Of a stretch of 40,357 nt of DNA, positions 25,327 to 34,957 are shown piece after piece. The notes beneath the pieces were generated by a model. The model made no database searches, was not told the origin of the DNA, and worked only from the letters and a program-made list of their open reading frames with translations. Source of the DNA: an uncultured Bacteroidota bacterium (GTDB taxonomy: Bacteria; Bacteroidota; Bacteroidia; Bacteroidales; CG2-30-32-10); assembly GCA_903847905.1 (NCBI GenBank), contig CAINEZ010000266.1:1-40357 (forward strand), read 5' to 3'. Numbering within the stretch: position 1 is the stretch's first letter; every line of letters begins with the position of its first letter. A program made the translations under genes and the position numbers.

Positions 25327-27018
25327 ATGACAACACTCGATTATTTACAGGTAATACTGTTTTTAGCTTTAATAATAGGTCTAACGCCTGTTTTAGGCAA
25401 TTTCATGTTCAAGGTGTTTTCAGGAGAAAAACATTTCATGTTGCCTGTCTTAGGTTGGCTCGAAAAGTTAACATATAAATTCATCAAAATAAAACCCGAT
25501 GAGGAAACCAACTGGAAAAAGTACACCTTAGGTTTGCTTATATTTAATTTTATAGGACTTGTTTTTGTATTCCTGATTCAGGTGTTTCAGGCATATTTAC
25601 CAATGAACCCGGATCATCTTCCAAATGTATCCTGGCATTCAGCTTTTAATACAGCAGCCAGTTTTGTTACCAATACCAATTGGCAAGGGTATTCAGGGGA
25701 AATAACATTAAGTTATTTCGTGCAAATGATCGGGCTTGCTGTTCAGAACTTTGTAAGTGCAGCTACCGGAATAGCTGTGTTACTTGCACTCATAAGGGGC
25801 ATTGCACGCAAAACTACCGATAAACTTGGTAATTTCTGGACTGACCTTACACGCTCAACCTTGTATGTGCTTTTGCCGCTTTCAATCCTGTTAGCCATTG
25901 CATTGGTCGGTCAGGGCGCTATTCAGAATTTTAAGCATTATGAAACCGTTCAGACTTTACAGGGCGCACAGCAGATAATCCCAATGGGACCGGTAGCTTC
26001 ACAAGAAGCCATAAAGCAATTGGGTACAAACGGAGGTGGTTTTTTTAATGCTAATGATGCACACCCTTTTGAGAGCCCTACACCTTTCAGCAACCTTCTT
26101 ATAATGTTTGCATTATTGATTATACCGGCATCATTAACTTACACTTATGGTAAAATGGTAGGCTCTGTACGGCAGGGTTGGACAATTTTTACTGCCATGA
26201 TGATTTTATTGGTTACAGGCTTAGGTATTTCCTTGTATGCTGAGTACTCAACCAATCCTATTTTCGGACATCTGGCATTGATGGAAGGCAAAGAAACCCG
26301 TTTCGGTATAACTAACAGTATTTTATTTTCCGTAATCACAACTGATGTTTCCTGTGGAGCAGTAAATGCAATGCACGACAGCCTGTCACCAATCTCGGGT
26401 ATGATAGCAATGATAAACCTTATGCTTGGTGAAGTTATTTTCGGAGGTGTTGGCGCAGGATTATACGGCATGGTAATATTTATTATTCTTACTGTATTTA
26501 TTGCGGGGCTTATGGTTGGGCGCAGTCCTGAATATCTGGGCAAAAAAATTGAAGCTTTTGAGGTGCAAATGGCAATAATTGCTGTTCTTTTACCAAATTT
26601 TGTAATACTTGTTTTCGCGGCCTGGGCTTCGGCAAGTAACGCGGGACTATCTAGCCTTAACAATTCAGGACCCCACGGCCTCTCCGAAATTCTCTATGCT
26701 TTTAGTTCGGCTGCCGGAAACAACGGTAGCGCTTTTGCAGGGCTAAATGCCAATACGGTATTTTACAATTTAACTCTTGGTTTCGGAATGTTAATCGGCC
26801 GGTTTGGGGTGATTGTACCGGTATTGGCTATTGCCGGCAGTATGGCTAAGAAGAAAATTACACCACTATCGGCGGGCACTTTCCGTACCGACAATTCGTT
26901 GTTTATCGCTTTATTAATTGGTGTAATCCTTATTGTTGGCGGGTTAACGCATTTCCCTGCCTTATCACTTGGTCCAATTGTAGAACATTTTTTAATGAAT
27001 AATGGAATAACCTTTTAG
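25327..27018 (+). CDS. kdpA: KdpA, potassium-binding and channel-like subunit
   Basis: Predicted 563-aa inner-membrane subunit with about ten transmembrane helices in four pseudo-repeats, the usual KdpA size. Selectivity-filter loops are seen at TNTNWQGY (residues 115-122), GTNGGGFFNANDAHPFE (233-249), TTDVSCGAVNAMHDSLSP and AAGNNGSAFAG. Potassium enters here and moves through an intersubunit tunnel to KdpB. It follows kdpF directly, but a 158-base spacer with an inverted repeat separates it from kdpB, unusual in an operon whose genes normally abut. Confidence 0.98.
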   Translation: MTTLDYLQVILFLALIIGLTPVLGNFMFKVFSGEKHFMLPVLGWLEKLTYKFIKIKPDEETNWKKYTLGLLIFNFIGLVFVFLIQVFQAYLPMNPDHLPNVSWHSAFNTAASFVTNTNWQGYSGEITLSYFVQMIGLAVQNFVSAATGIAVLLALIRGIARKTTDKLGNFWTDLTRSTLYVLLPLSILLAIALVGQGAIQNFKHYETVQTLQGAQQIIPMGPVASQEAIKQLGTNGGGFFNANDAHPFESPTPFSNLLIMFALLIIPASLTYTYGKMVGSVRQGWTIFTAMMILLVTGLGISLYAEYSTNPIFGHLALMEGKETRFGITNSILFSVITTDVSCGAVNAMHDSLSPISGMIAMINLMLGEVIFGGVGAGLYGMVIFIILTVFIAGLMVGRSPEYLGKKIEAFEVQMAIIAVLLPNFVILVFAAWASASNAGLSSLNNSGPHGLSEILYAFSSAAGNNGSAFAGLNANTVFYNLTLGFGMLIGRFGVIVPVLAIAGSMAKKKITPLSAGTFRTDNSLFIALLIGVILIVGGLTHFPALSLGPIVEHFLMNNGITF

Positions 27019-27038
27019 ACTAGAAAAAAGATAAATAT

Positions 27039-27135
27039 GGGAATTAGGTATATGAAAATAAAGGTATATGGAAATATGGGAAAAAAGAAGAAATACCTAT
27101 ACCTTTATACCTCTATACCTTTATACCCCTATTCC
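27039..27135. repeat. Imperfect inverted repeat of the AAGGTATA family between kdpA and kdpB
   Basis: The left arm 27039-27080 (GGGAATTAGGTATATG..AAAGGTATATGG) is roughly complementary to the right arm 27096-27135 (CCTATACCTTTATACC..CCCCTATTCC). The arms belong to the AAGGYATAAGG family seen in the first 400 bases. An RNA hairpin here could affect the KdpA:KdpB ratio; it has no U-tract on the coding strand, so it is not a standard terminator. Confidence 0.7.
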
Positions 27136-27176
27136 TTCTGTAAAATTAATAAATCTTCATAATAAATTTTGAACAA

Positions 27177-29255
27177 ATGAGCACAAAACTAAATACAAGC
27201 CTTTTCAATAAAAAAATATTGCTACAAGCTACAATAGACAGTGTGATCAAGTTAAACCCAGCTTTACTTATTAGAAATCCTGTTATTTTTATTGTGGCAA
27301 TCGGTTCGTTCCTTACTACAATCATAGTGTTTGCAGGTATTTTCCAGGGCAATTTTTCTTCTTTCAATCTTCAGATAGCTATTTGGCTTTGGTTTACCGT
27401 GTTGTTTGCCAACTTCTCCGAAGCTATTGCCGAAGGCAGGGGAAAAGCTCAGGCTGATAGTTTGCGAAAAAACCGTACACAAACAAAAGCTCGGAAAATT
27501 GTCGGAAAACAAGAAGTATCCGTACTGGCAACTGATCTCAAAAAAGGCGATATTGTTATTTGCGAAACTGGGGAGGTTATTCCTTCCGATGGCGAAGTGA
27601 TTGAAGGCATTGCCAGTGTTGACGAATCTGCAATTACAGGGGAATCAGCTCCTGTTATCCGTGAAAGCGGAGGCGATCGCTCTGCAGTTACCGGAGGGAC
27701 AAAAGTAATTAGTGATCGGATTTTAATCCGCATTACTTCTGACCCTGGCAACACGTTTATTGACCGCATGATTGCCTTGGTAGAAGGGGCTAAACGACAG
27801 AAAACTCCCAATGAAATTGCCCTTTCCATACTTCTTTCAGGTTTGACAATTATTTTTCTTTTGGCAGTGACTACTCTTCCGGCATTCTTCGGATACAGCC
27901 TTTCGGCTTCAGGCTTGCCCATGTCGCAAAACCTGACAATTCCGGTACTGATAGCTTTGTTGGTTTGTCTTATTCCAACAACAATAGGAGGCTTGCTGAG
28001 CGCAATTGGAATCAGCGGCATGGACAGGCTTTTACAACGAAATGTGATTGCCACCAGTGGACGTGCCATTGAAGCAGCCGGTGATGTTGATGTGCTGTTA
28101 CTTGATAAAACAGGAACAATTACTTTGGGTAACCGTATGGCAACAGATTTCATCCCCGCCGATGACGTAACTATTGAAGAACTTGCCGATGCTGCCCAGA
28201 TTTCATCTTTATCTGACGAAACACCCGAAGGGCGCTCAATTGTGATTCTTGCTAAGGAAAAATTCGGTATTCGCGGACGGGAAGTGTTACACCTCAATGC
28301 AACATTTATCCCATTTTCGGCACAATCGAGAATGAGCGGAGTAGATATAACATCCAACGACGGCAAGCTTCATCAAATACGTAAAGGCTCATCAGAAGCT
28401 ATACGTACTTTTATTCAAAACAACAACGGTTTTTATCCTCAAGTTGTACAGGATATAGTTACATCCTTATCACTACAGGGTGCAACACCTTTAGTTGTCG
28501 CAGAAGATAATAAGATTTTGGGAGTTGTTCACCTTAAAGACATTGTAAAAGGAGGTATTAAACAACGCTTTGCTGAGTTAAGAAAAATGGGCATTAAAAC
28601 AGTAATGATCACCGGCGATAATCCATTGACAGCTGCTGCCATTGCCGCAGAAGCAGGAGTTGACGATTTTATGGCCGAGGCAAAACCCGAAGATAAATTA
28701 CAAAGAATACGTACAGAACAAACCAATGGTCATTTGGTAGGAATGATCGGCGATGGCACCAATGACGCACCGGCTCTTGCACAAGCTGATGTGGGTTTAG
28801 CTATGAATACAGGCACTCAGGCGGCTCGGGAAGCCGGAAATATGGTTGATTTAGACAGTAACCCAACCAAACTTATTGAAGTGGTTGAAGTAGGTAAGCA
28901 ATTATTAATGACCCGCGGAGCACTAACTACTTTCAGCATTGCTAACGATGTGGCAAAATATTTCGCCATTATTCCGGCCATTGCTATATCGCTATATTCA
29001 AATAAAACCGGCATTGGACCTCTTTCTGCACTGAATGTTATGGACCTTGGTTCACCTCAAAGCGCTATCCTGAGTGCAATAATTTTTAATGCTCTTATAA
29101 TTATTTCGTTAATACCATTGGCATTAAAGGGAGTTCGTTATAAACCTGTTTCTGCCAATACAGCCTTATCCCGAAACCTGATAATTTATGGATTAGGAGG
29201 TATTATTATTCCCTTCATTGGAATTAAACTCATTGATATTTTAATAAACCTATAA
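27177..29255 (+). CDS. kdpB: KdpB, ATPase subunit (P-type)
   Basis: Predicted 692-aa P-type ATPase. TGES of the actuator domain is in [11 protein letters not shown], the phosphorylated Asp310 is in [12 protein letters not shown], nucleotide-binding and hinge motifs include [13 protein letters not shown] and [20 protein letters not shown], and seven transmembrane segments include the conserved [20 protein letters not shown]. It hydrolyses ATP to release potassium to the cytoplasm. The N terminus ([20 protein letters not shown]) is slightly extended but typical. It is spaced four bases from kdpC. Length agrees with the family (about 680). Confidence 0.98.
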   Translation: MSTKLNTSLFNKKILLQATIDSVIKLNPALLIRNPVIFIVAIGSFLTTIIVFAGIFQGNFSSFNLQIAIWLWFTVLFANFSEAIAEGRGKAQADSLRKNRTQTKARKIVGKQEVSVLATDLKKGDIVICETGEVIPSDGEVIEGIASVDESAITGESAPVIRESGGDRSAVTGGTKVISDRILIRITSDPGNTFIDRMIALVEGAKRQKTPNEIALSILLSGLTIIFLLAVTTLPAFFGYSLSASGLPMSQNLTIPVLIALLVCLIPTTIGGLLSAIGISGMDRLLQRNVIATSGRAIEAAGDVDVLLLDKTGTITLGNRMATDFIPADDVTIEELADAAQISSLSDETPEGRSIVILAKEKFGIRGREVLHLNATFIPFSAQSRMSGVDITSNDGKLHQIRKGSSEAIRTFIQNNNGFYPQVVQDIVTSLSLQGATPLVVAEDNKILGVVHLKDIVKGGIKQRFAELRKMGIKTVMITGDNPLTAAAIAAEAGVDDFMAEAKPEDKLQRIRTEQTNGHLVGMIGDGTNDAPALAQADVGLAMNTGTQAAREAGNMVDLDSNPTKLIEVVEVGKQLLMTRGALTTFSIANDVAKYFAIIPAIAISLYSNKTGIGPLSALNVMDLGSPQSAILSAIIFNALIIISLIPLALKGVRYKPVSANTALSRNLIIYGLGGIIIPFIGIKLIDILINL

Positions 29256-29259
29256 AAAA

Positions 29260-29832
29260 ATGAAAACACTCATTATATCTTTAAAAATATTTCTGTTTTT
29301 TACCATCTTAACAGGAATCATTTATCCGCTTTTGGTTACAGGAATTGTACAGATAATATTTCCTGAAAAAGCTAATGGCAGTTTTATTATAAGAGAAAAT
29401 AAAGTAATAGGAAGCGAACTTATCGGACAACAGTTTGATAGTTCTATTTATTTTTCGTCCCGCCCTTCAGCTATTTCATATAATCCTTTGCCTTCAGGAG
29501 GTTCAAATTATGGTTTAACAAATATAAAGCTGAAAGAATTTGTTAATGAACGCAAAAAACAATTTATTGCATTTAATAAATTAGACAGCTTAACTATTAT
29601 TCCTTCTGAAATGCTTTTTGCATCGGCGAGCGGACTCGATCCACATATTTCACCGCAGTCAGCTTTTTTGCAAATAGATAGAATTGCTAAAGCCAGGAAA
29701 TTCAATTTTGTTCAAAAGCAAAAACTTATTCAATGTATAAAAGACCTCACAAAGGGTCCACAGTTTTTATGTCTTGGAGAAGAAAGGATTAATGTATTAT
29801 TATTAAATTTGGCAACTGATAAAATCAGATGA
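29260..29832 (+). CDS. kdpC: KdpC, potassium pump subunit
   Basis: Predicted 190-aa subunit. One N-terminal transmembrane helix at residues 7-30 (SLKIFLFFTILTGIIYPLLV) is followed by a periplasmic domain with GSELIGQQFDSSIYFSSRPSA and ASASGLDPHISPQSAFLQ, both KdpC hallmarks. KdpC helps KdpA bind potassium. It overlaps kdpD by four bases (ATGA), so kdpD is translationally coupled to the pump operon. Confidence 0.97.
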   Translation: MKTLIISLKIFLFFTILTGIIYPLLVTGIVQIIFPEKANGSFIIRENKVIGSELIGQQFDSSIYFSSRPSAISYNPLPSGGSNYGLTNIKLKEFVNERKKQFIAFNKLDSLTIIPSEMLFASASGLDPHISPQSAFLQIDRIAKARKFNFVQKQKLIQCIKDLTKGPQFLCLGEERINVLLLNLATDKIR

Positions 29833-32486
29833 ACAGTTTCGACGATAACAGACCTGATCCTGATGAACTTTTAGCTTCGTTGATTAACGAAGAAGAAAAA
29901 AGCAAACGGGGTAAACTGAAAATATTTTTCGGTATGTGTGCCGGTGTCGGCAAAACATATAACATGCTAAAAGCTGCGCAAACCGAAAAGTTGAAAGTTT
30001 GTGATATTATCATAGGATACGTGGAAACGCATAACCGCGTTGAAACCGCCGAATTGGTGAAAGGGTTTGAACTGATTCAGCGTAAAACTTATGAGTACAA
30101 ATCTACTACCGTTCATGAAATGGATTTGGATGCTATCATTGCCCGAAAGCCTCAAATTGTTTTGGTTGATGAGCTGGCTCACACCAATGCTCCAGGAAGC
30201 AGGCATACAAAGCGCTATCAGGATGTTCAGGAAATTCTCGAACAGGGTATTAATGTTTACACAACATTAAATGTTCAGCATCTCGAAAGCCGCTCAGAGA
30301 CTGTGGCGCAAATTACCGGCATTATTATCCGTGAAACATTACCCGATGAAATTTTTGAGAATGCAGATGAAGTTGAGCTGATTGATCTGCCTCCGGAAGA
30401 ACTGCTCGAAAGGCTTTCCGAAGGAAAAGTTTACGCCCCTGAAAGATCGAGAGAAGCCATCGAAAATTTTTTCCGAATAGGTAATATCACCGCTTTGCGT
30501 GAAATGGCGTTGCGTATTGTTGCTGACCGCGTGGATAAGCAACTTCATGATTACTTGCAGCACAAGCGCATCCGAGGTCCATGGAAATCAGGACTCCATC
30601 TTTTGGTTGCTATTGATTACCGGCAGCAATCAACAAGATTATTACGCTGGGCTAAAAACCTTTCGTACTCAATGGGCGCTAACATTCAGGCTTTATACGT
30701 TGAAACTTTGCATAAACTCACGCCCAAGCAGCGTGAACAACTAGATAAGAATTTCAAACTTGCAAAACAATTGGGAATTAAATTCCGGATTATCACTAAT
30801 TACAATATTGTAAAAGCAATTGTTGATTTTGCCCAAAAAGAAAATGTTACGCATATTATTATAGGAAAGCCCCGCGTGCGGAATTTTTTATCAATGTTAA
30901 TACTTGGAAATTTTGTGAACAAACTAATACGTTATAGCGGCAATATTGACGTATATGTACTTGGTTCCGACAGCCAGGCAAAAGATCATTTCAAAAACAG
31001 GGTTTCTATTCCTCCTTTTACATCAAACATCCGCCAGTATATAATTACTTCCATTCTCGTTATTTTATCATCCGTAGCTTGTTACCTTGTTAAAGATTAT
31101 TTTGGATACCAGGTTATTTCGTTTATACTTTTATTTTTAATTTCAATATTTGCGCTCTTTTATGGAACAGGCCCGATTTTACTTGCAGCAACATTATGTG
31201 CGCTGACCTGGGATTATTTTTTCATTCCGCCGCAATTTACACTGCATATAGAAAAACCAGAGGATATGCTTATGCTGATGATGTTTTTTTTCATTGCGCT
31301 GCTTAATGGAATTTTAACATCAAGGGTTCGCCGCCAGGAGAAAAAAATAAGGATAAGGGAAGAACGTACACAAGCATTATACCAGCTTGCAAGAGAACTT
31401 ACATTGATATTGGGAATTGATGATGTTACTAAGACCGTCCTGAAATACGTTCAGAAATATTTTAATTTAGATTGTGCCATAATCCTTAAAAATGAATTAA
31501 ACAAACTTGATAACCAGGTTAGGCACGACACTATAATAAAACTTTCGGAAAACGAATTAAGCATTGCAGACTGGGTTTATAAACATTCGTCTAAAGCTGG
31601 AAAACACACCGATACATTGCCATCCACAGACTATACATTTTATCCTTTAACCGGAAATAGCGACAATATGGGGGTCATTGCCGTTAAACATACCAACGTA
31701 TTTACGCATGGTGAAGAACAATTCTGGGAATCATTTATCTCGCAAATATCCGGTAAATATGAACGTGAGTATTTGCGAATTACTGCAAGGAAAGCCTATG
31801 TCTTGAGCGAATCAGATAAACTTTACAAAACCCTTTTCAATTCTATTTCACATGAGTTGCGTACTCCTGTATCCACTATTATGGGAGCTTCCGATACGCT
31901 TTTATCTCAAAGTTATCCGGAAGAAACAAAATTCAAATTGTATTCTGAAATTAATACAGCTTCGATACGGCTCAACCGCCTGATCGAAAACCTGCTTAAT
32001 ATGTCGCGCCTTGAAACAGGACGCATATCCCCACGTCCTAATTGGTGTGATGTGCATGATTTGGCTAACAGGGTTGCTGAAACATTTCAACAAGAGTTAA
32101 AACCTTTTAACCTGTCAATAGTTATTCCAGACGACATGCCATTGGTGTTCATTGATTTTGGGCTTATTGAACAGGTATTAAATAATTTGGTTTTAAATGC
32201 AACACAAAATGCCACTGCAGGAACTACTATAAGACTCAAGTTTTTTTACGACAATGGCTTTCTTACTATTTTGGTGATGGACAGAGGAAAAGGGTTCCCT
32301 GCTCATGAATTATCAATGGTTTTTGATAAATTCTATCGCGGAAAAGATGCAAAAGCTGGCGGCACAGGTTTAGGTTTGTCAATAGTAAAGGGCTTTGTGG
32401 AAGCACATGGAGGTACTGTGATTGCAAAAAACCGAAAGAATGAGGGAGCTTTATTTACAATTAAAATACCTGTAAATATTTTATAA
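29829..32486 (+). CDS. kdpD: KdpD, full-length osmosensitive potassium sensor kinase
   Basis: Predicted 885-aa kinase with the complete KdpD layout. The KdpD N-terminal domain is at residues about 28-235, with P-loop-like GMCAGVGKT (35-43) and VLVDELAHTNAPGSRHTKR. A Usp-like domain follows at about 255-375, the four-helix DUF4118 membrane module at about 395-500 (ALTWDYFFIPPQFTLHIEKP), a GAF-like region at about 515-640, HisKA with phosphoacceptor His675 (SHELRTP) and HATPase to the C terminus (FIDFGLIEQVLNNLVLNATQ, TGLGLSIVKGFVEAHGG). Overlaps kdpC by four bases. A bidirectional terminator follows. The kdpE gene is about 7 kb upstream, coupled to a shorter paralogue. Confidence 0.97.
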   Translation: MNSFDDNRPDPDELLASLINEEEKSKRGKLKIFFGMCAGVGKTYNMLKAAQTEKLKVCDIIIGYVETHNRVETAELVKGFELIQRKTYEYKSTTVHEMDLDAIIARKPQIVLVDELAHTNAPGSRHTKRYQDVQEILEQGINVYTTLNVQHLESRSETVAQITGIIIRETLPDEIFENADEVELIDLPPEELLERLSEGKVYAPERSREAIENFFRIGNITALREMALRIVADRVDKQLHDYLQHKRIRGPWKSGLHLLVAIDYRQQSTRLLRWAKNLSYSMGANIQALYVETLHKLTPKQREQLDKNFKLAKQLGIKFRIITNYNIVKAIVDFAQKENVTHIIIGKPRVRNFLSMLILGNFVNKLIRYSGNIDVYVLGSDSQAKDHFKNRVSIPPFTSNIRQYIITSILVILSSVACYLVKDYFGYQVISFILLFLISIFALFYGTGPILLAATLCALTWDYFFIPPQFTLHIEKPEDMLMLMMFFFIALLNGILTSRVRRQEKKIRIREERTQALYQLARELTLILGIDDVTKTVLKYVQKYFNLDCAIILKNELNKLDNQVRHDTIIKLSENELSIADWVYKHSSKAGKHTDTLPSTDYTFYPLTGNSDNMGVIAVKHTNVFTHGEEQFWESFISQISGKYEREYLRITARKAYVLSESDKLYKTLFNSISHELRTPVSTIMGASDTLLSQSYPEETKFKLYSEINTASIRLNRLIENLLNMSRLETGRISPRPNWCDVHDLANRVAETFQQELKPFNLSIVIPDDMPLVFIDFGLIEQVLNNLVLNATQNATAGTTIRLKFFYDNGFLTILVMDRGKGFPAHELSMVFDKFYRGKDAKAGGTGLGLSIVKGFVEAHGGTVIAKNRKNEGALFTIKIPVNIL

Positions 32487-32516
32487 GTTGATAAATGGGA
32501 AAAGGAATATAAAAAA

Positions 32517-32537
32517 AGCGTCAGAATTTCTGACGCT
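32517..32537. terminator. Bidirectional rho-independent terminator between kdpD and amt
   Basis: The stem AGCGTCAG/CTGACGCT with loop AATTT is preceded by seven A and followed by six T, so it can terminate kdpD transcripts on the plus strand and amt transcripts on the minus strand. Confidence 0.9.
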
Positions 32538-32572
32538 TTTTTATGTGTGATGTGTGAAAAAATCAATATTTG

Positions 32573-33820
32573 TTATAATGCCCCTTCATCATAAGCTTTT
32601 TCACCATGAAGAGCCATGTCTAATCCCTGCTTTTCGTCTTCCGCAGAAATCTTTACCGGAGTAATTGCATTAATTATTATTAGCATAAGATAAGTAAAAA
32701 TAAAAGCATATACTGATGCTCCTATTACTGCGATAACTTGTTTCCAGAAGAATGTTCCTCCGCCAAGCCACAAACCATCCGTTCCTGCTACATTAACAGC
32801 TTTTGATGCAAATACACCAAGAAGAATTGTACCAAGTACACCTCCAATACCGTGCACGCCCCATACATCAAGAGCATCGTCCCATTTCATTTTATTTTTA
32901 AATTGCACAGCAAGATAACATGTTGCTCCTGCTGCGATGCCAATAATGGGTGATGCCCATAATGGAACATATCCCGCACAGGGTGTAATGGTTGCAAGTC
33001 CCGCTATTGAACCTGTGAGCAACCCGACAAATTTAGGCTTTCGCTCACGCGACCATTCAATAAATAACCAAGCCATTGTTGCAAAAGAAGCAGCAATATC
33101 GGTATTTAGAAATGCCAGAGATGTAACGGTATCAATAGCAACTTCACTTCCTGCATTAAAGCCGTACCATCCAAACCATAAAAGTCCGCTACCAATGGCT
33201 ACAAGAGGGATACTGTTAGGAGTAGAGTTTTTATCAACACGCGCGCCGACATAAAATACGGCTGCAAGCGCTGCAAAACCTGCTGTTGCATGTACAACAA
33301 TTCCTCCTGCAAAATCAATAACACCCCACTGTGCAAGCAATCCACCGCCCCAGATCATGTGGACAAAAGGATAATAAACAAGCACCTGCCAAACAGTTAA
33401 AAATATCAGGTATGCTTTAAAATTTACGCGATTCACAAAAGCTCCTGTAATCAAAGCAGGGGTAATAATTGCAAACATCATCTGATAGGCAATAAAAACA
33501 TATTCGGGAATTTTCCCATTCGAGTACATTGAACTTGGCGCTACACCATTCAGAAAAGCTTTATCGAAGTTGCCGATTATTCCGCCTGCTCCACCGCTGA
33601 AGCAAAGAGAATATCCGAAAATTACCCACAGGACCGTTGTCCAGCCTAAAGAAGTAAAACTCTGAATCATGATCCCGAGAATATTTCTTTTTGTTGCCAG
33701 TCCTCCATAAAATAAAGCCAGACCGGGTGTCATAAGCATTACAAGGCTTGCTGCAAGGAGCATAAAGGCGGTTGAACCTGGTTCCAGAACGCTCGCATTT
33801 AATAAAACATTTGCTAACAT
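32573..33820 (-). CDS. amt: AmtB-type ammonium transporter
   Basis: Predicted 415-aa trimeric ammonium channel with 11 transmembrane helices. Conserved features are Phe116 at the pore gate (AYQMMFAIITPAL), Asp169 in DFAGG, and the twin pore histidines His177 (GGIVVHATAG) and His323 (DVWGVHGIGG). The C-terminal tail (KISAEDEKQGLDMALHGEKAYDEGAL) is the conserved regulatory tail of AmtB-like proteins. The frame is open to a TTG at 33829, but the ATG at 33820 is preferred. It lies just after the porin pseudogene, so the two probably formed an operon. No PII (glnK) gene is adjacent in this window, unlike the usual amt-glnK pairing. Confidence 0.96.
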   Translation of the reverse strand: MLANVLLNASVLEPGSTAFMLLAASLVMLMTPGLALFYGGLATKRNILGIMIQSFTSLGWTTVLWVIFGYSLCFSGGAGGIIGNFDKAFLNGVAPSSMYSNGKIPEYVFIAYQMMFAIITPALITGAFVNRVNFKAYLIFLTVWQVLVYYPFVHMIWGGGLLAQWGVIDFAGGIVVHATAGFAALAAVFYVGARVDKNSTPNSIPLVAIGSGLLWFGWYGFNAGSEVAIDTVTSLAFLNTDIAASFATMAWLFIEWSRERKPKFVGLLTGSIAGLATITPCAGYVPLWASPIIGIAAGATCYLAVQFKNKMKWDDALDVWGVHGIGGVLGTILLGVFASKAVNVAGTDGLWLGGGTFFWKQVIAVIGASVYAFIFTYLMLIIINAITPVKISAEDEKQGLDMALHGEKAYDEGAL

Positions 33821-33847
33821 AATTTTCAATTTAGGTTAATAATTTAT

Positions 33848-34130
33848 TTATAAAGTAATTCCAAGAACGAAATAGAGATTTTCTGCCTGCGGATTTGCAA
33901 TAAGAGTTGAAAGCTCCCCATGAGCCAATTTCAAAATTATTTTTTATAAATGAAAATGTTGGTTGTATGCTTGGCGCTTTCCCGTAATCAAGACCACGCC
34001 ATATATAACGACTTACAAAATCGGATGAAATATTAATTTTTGAAGAAGGCTTATTCTGTGCATGAATATTTATTATACCTGCTATCCATGCAGTCAGTAT
34101 TAATAAAAATAAAATTGTGTTTCTTTTCAT
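33848..34130 (-). pseudogene. Remnant of an outer-membrane porin gene (TorF-like)
   Basis: The first about 75 codons encode a signal peptide (cleavage near NIHAQN) and FVSRYIWRGLDYGKAPSIQP..SF, followed by FEIGSWGAF, which are the beginning of a Bacteroidota porin of about 230-250 aa. Then the frame is lost: the original frame runs to 33831 with YCKSAGRKS-type nonsense, whereas a shifted frame reads ELSTLIANPQAENLYFVLGI TL and stops at 33848, exactly the kind of C-terminal strand a beta-barrel ends with. So roughly 150 codons appear deleted, fusing the two ends out of frame. Such porins often accompany amt genes. Could alternatively be an assembly collapse. Confidence 0.7.
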
Positions 34131-34235
34131 AGCTTCCTTTAATTCCGAGCGCTAAATTAGCTGGGATGCAGGAAGCCCGCAATCATGAGGATACGGAAAA
34201 ATAATAAGAAGAATTCTTAAATGGAAATAAGTGAA

Positions 34236-34266
34236 TTACTGAATTATCATTGTTATACTTCAGTAA
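34236..34266. promoter_or_regulatory. Candidate operator, TTACTGAA..TTCAGTAA
   Basis: Perfect 8-base inverted repeat (34236-34243 and 34259-34266, 15-base spacer) about 105-135 bases upstream of the porin-amt start. The same half-sites, and an 18-base stretch AAGTGAATTRCTGAATTA (34229-34246), recur at 37576-37593 before the Rh gene. It overlaps the 3' end of the response regulator gene. Confidence 0.5.
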
Positions 34267-34921
34267 TATTATTGCGTATGGCGTACTTCACTAGTTCTAC
34301 AGTACTCTTCACACCCAGCTTTTGCATGATATGATTTTTATGCGATTCAACAGTGCGGATACTTATAAATAATTTATCAGCTATCTGCTGGTTGCTCATT
34401 CCTTCAATGTAAAGCTTTAGAATCTGTTTTTCTCTTGAGGAAAGTGTTTCTGCGTCTTTTTCAGTTATAGATTCTTTTGATTTTCTTACTGTAGAAATAT
34501 AATTTTCAAGAATTATTTTCGATACGGCATCATTGTAATATTCTTTGCCATTGTGTACGGCTATTATTGCATTTAATAATTCCTGCCGTGTTGTATTTTT
34601 CGGCAAATAACCTTTTGCTCCTGCAGCTATTGCGTTTGTAATAAAATCTTCCTGTGTGTACATTGACAATATCACAACTTTTATATCGGGAAACTGTTGT
34701 GTAATTTGTTTGGTAAGTTCAATCCCTGAAATATCGGGAAGTGAAATATCCATAAGAATTACATCGGGTTTTGAGTGTTCAATTTTTTCCATGAGTTCCT
34801 TACCGTTCATGGCTTCGCCTGCTATTGAAATTTCGAGCGAATTTAATAGCAGTGATTTTATTCCATCCCGTACGATCTGATGATCGTCGACAAGAAAAAT
34901 ATTAATTTTCTTTTTGTTCAT
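34253..34921 (-). CDS. NarL/LuxR-family response regulator
   Basis: Predicted 222-aa regulator. The receiver domain (residues 1-120) has VDDHQ acidic residues, phosphoacceptor Asp58 in ILMDISLPD, a serine in VVILSMYTQED and the Lys of GYLPKNT. A LuxR-type helix-turn-helix (about 155-215) follows, with LSSREKQILKLYIEGMSNQQ and RTVESHKNHIMQKLG. The frame is open upstream, but the ATG at 34921 starts exactly at MNKKKINIFLVDDHQ. It is read from the same strand as the kinase 183 bases upstream, so it is the cognate partner. Two copies of its likely target motif (TTCAGTA-type) precede both flanking ammonium transporter genes; that link is inference. Confidence 0.94.
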   Translation of the reverse strand: MNKKKINIFLVDDHQIVRDGIKSLLLNSLEISIAGEAMNGKELMEKIEHSKPDVILMDISLPDISGIELTKQITQQFPDIKVVILSMYTQEDFITNAIAAGAKGYLPKNTTRQELLNAIIAVHNGKEYYNDAVSKIILENYISTVRKSKESITEKDAETLSSREKQILKLYIEGMSNQQIADKLFISIRTVESHKNHIMQKLGVKSTVELVKYAIRNNITEV

Positions 34922-34957
34922 ATATAAGGAATTTTGTAATGAGGTTTTTTTTGAAGA

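Noticed and set aside
26145-26663. 172-codon minus-strand open frame
   Set aside because: Antisense shadow of kdpA.
27449-28366. Long open frame of 305 codons on the minus strand
   Set aside because: It lies entirely opposite kdpB, whose protein is unmistakable; the antisense translation has no recognisable motifs.
33831-34130. Intact 99-aa secreted protein
   Set aside because: The C-terminal 20 residues are out-of-frame text, and the proper barrel end is found in the other frame.
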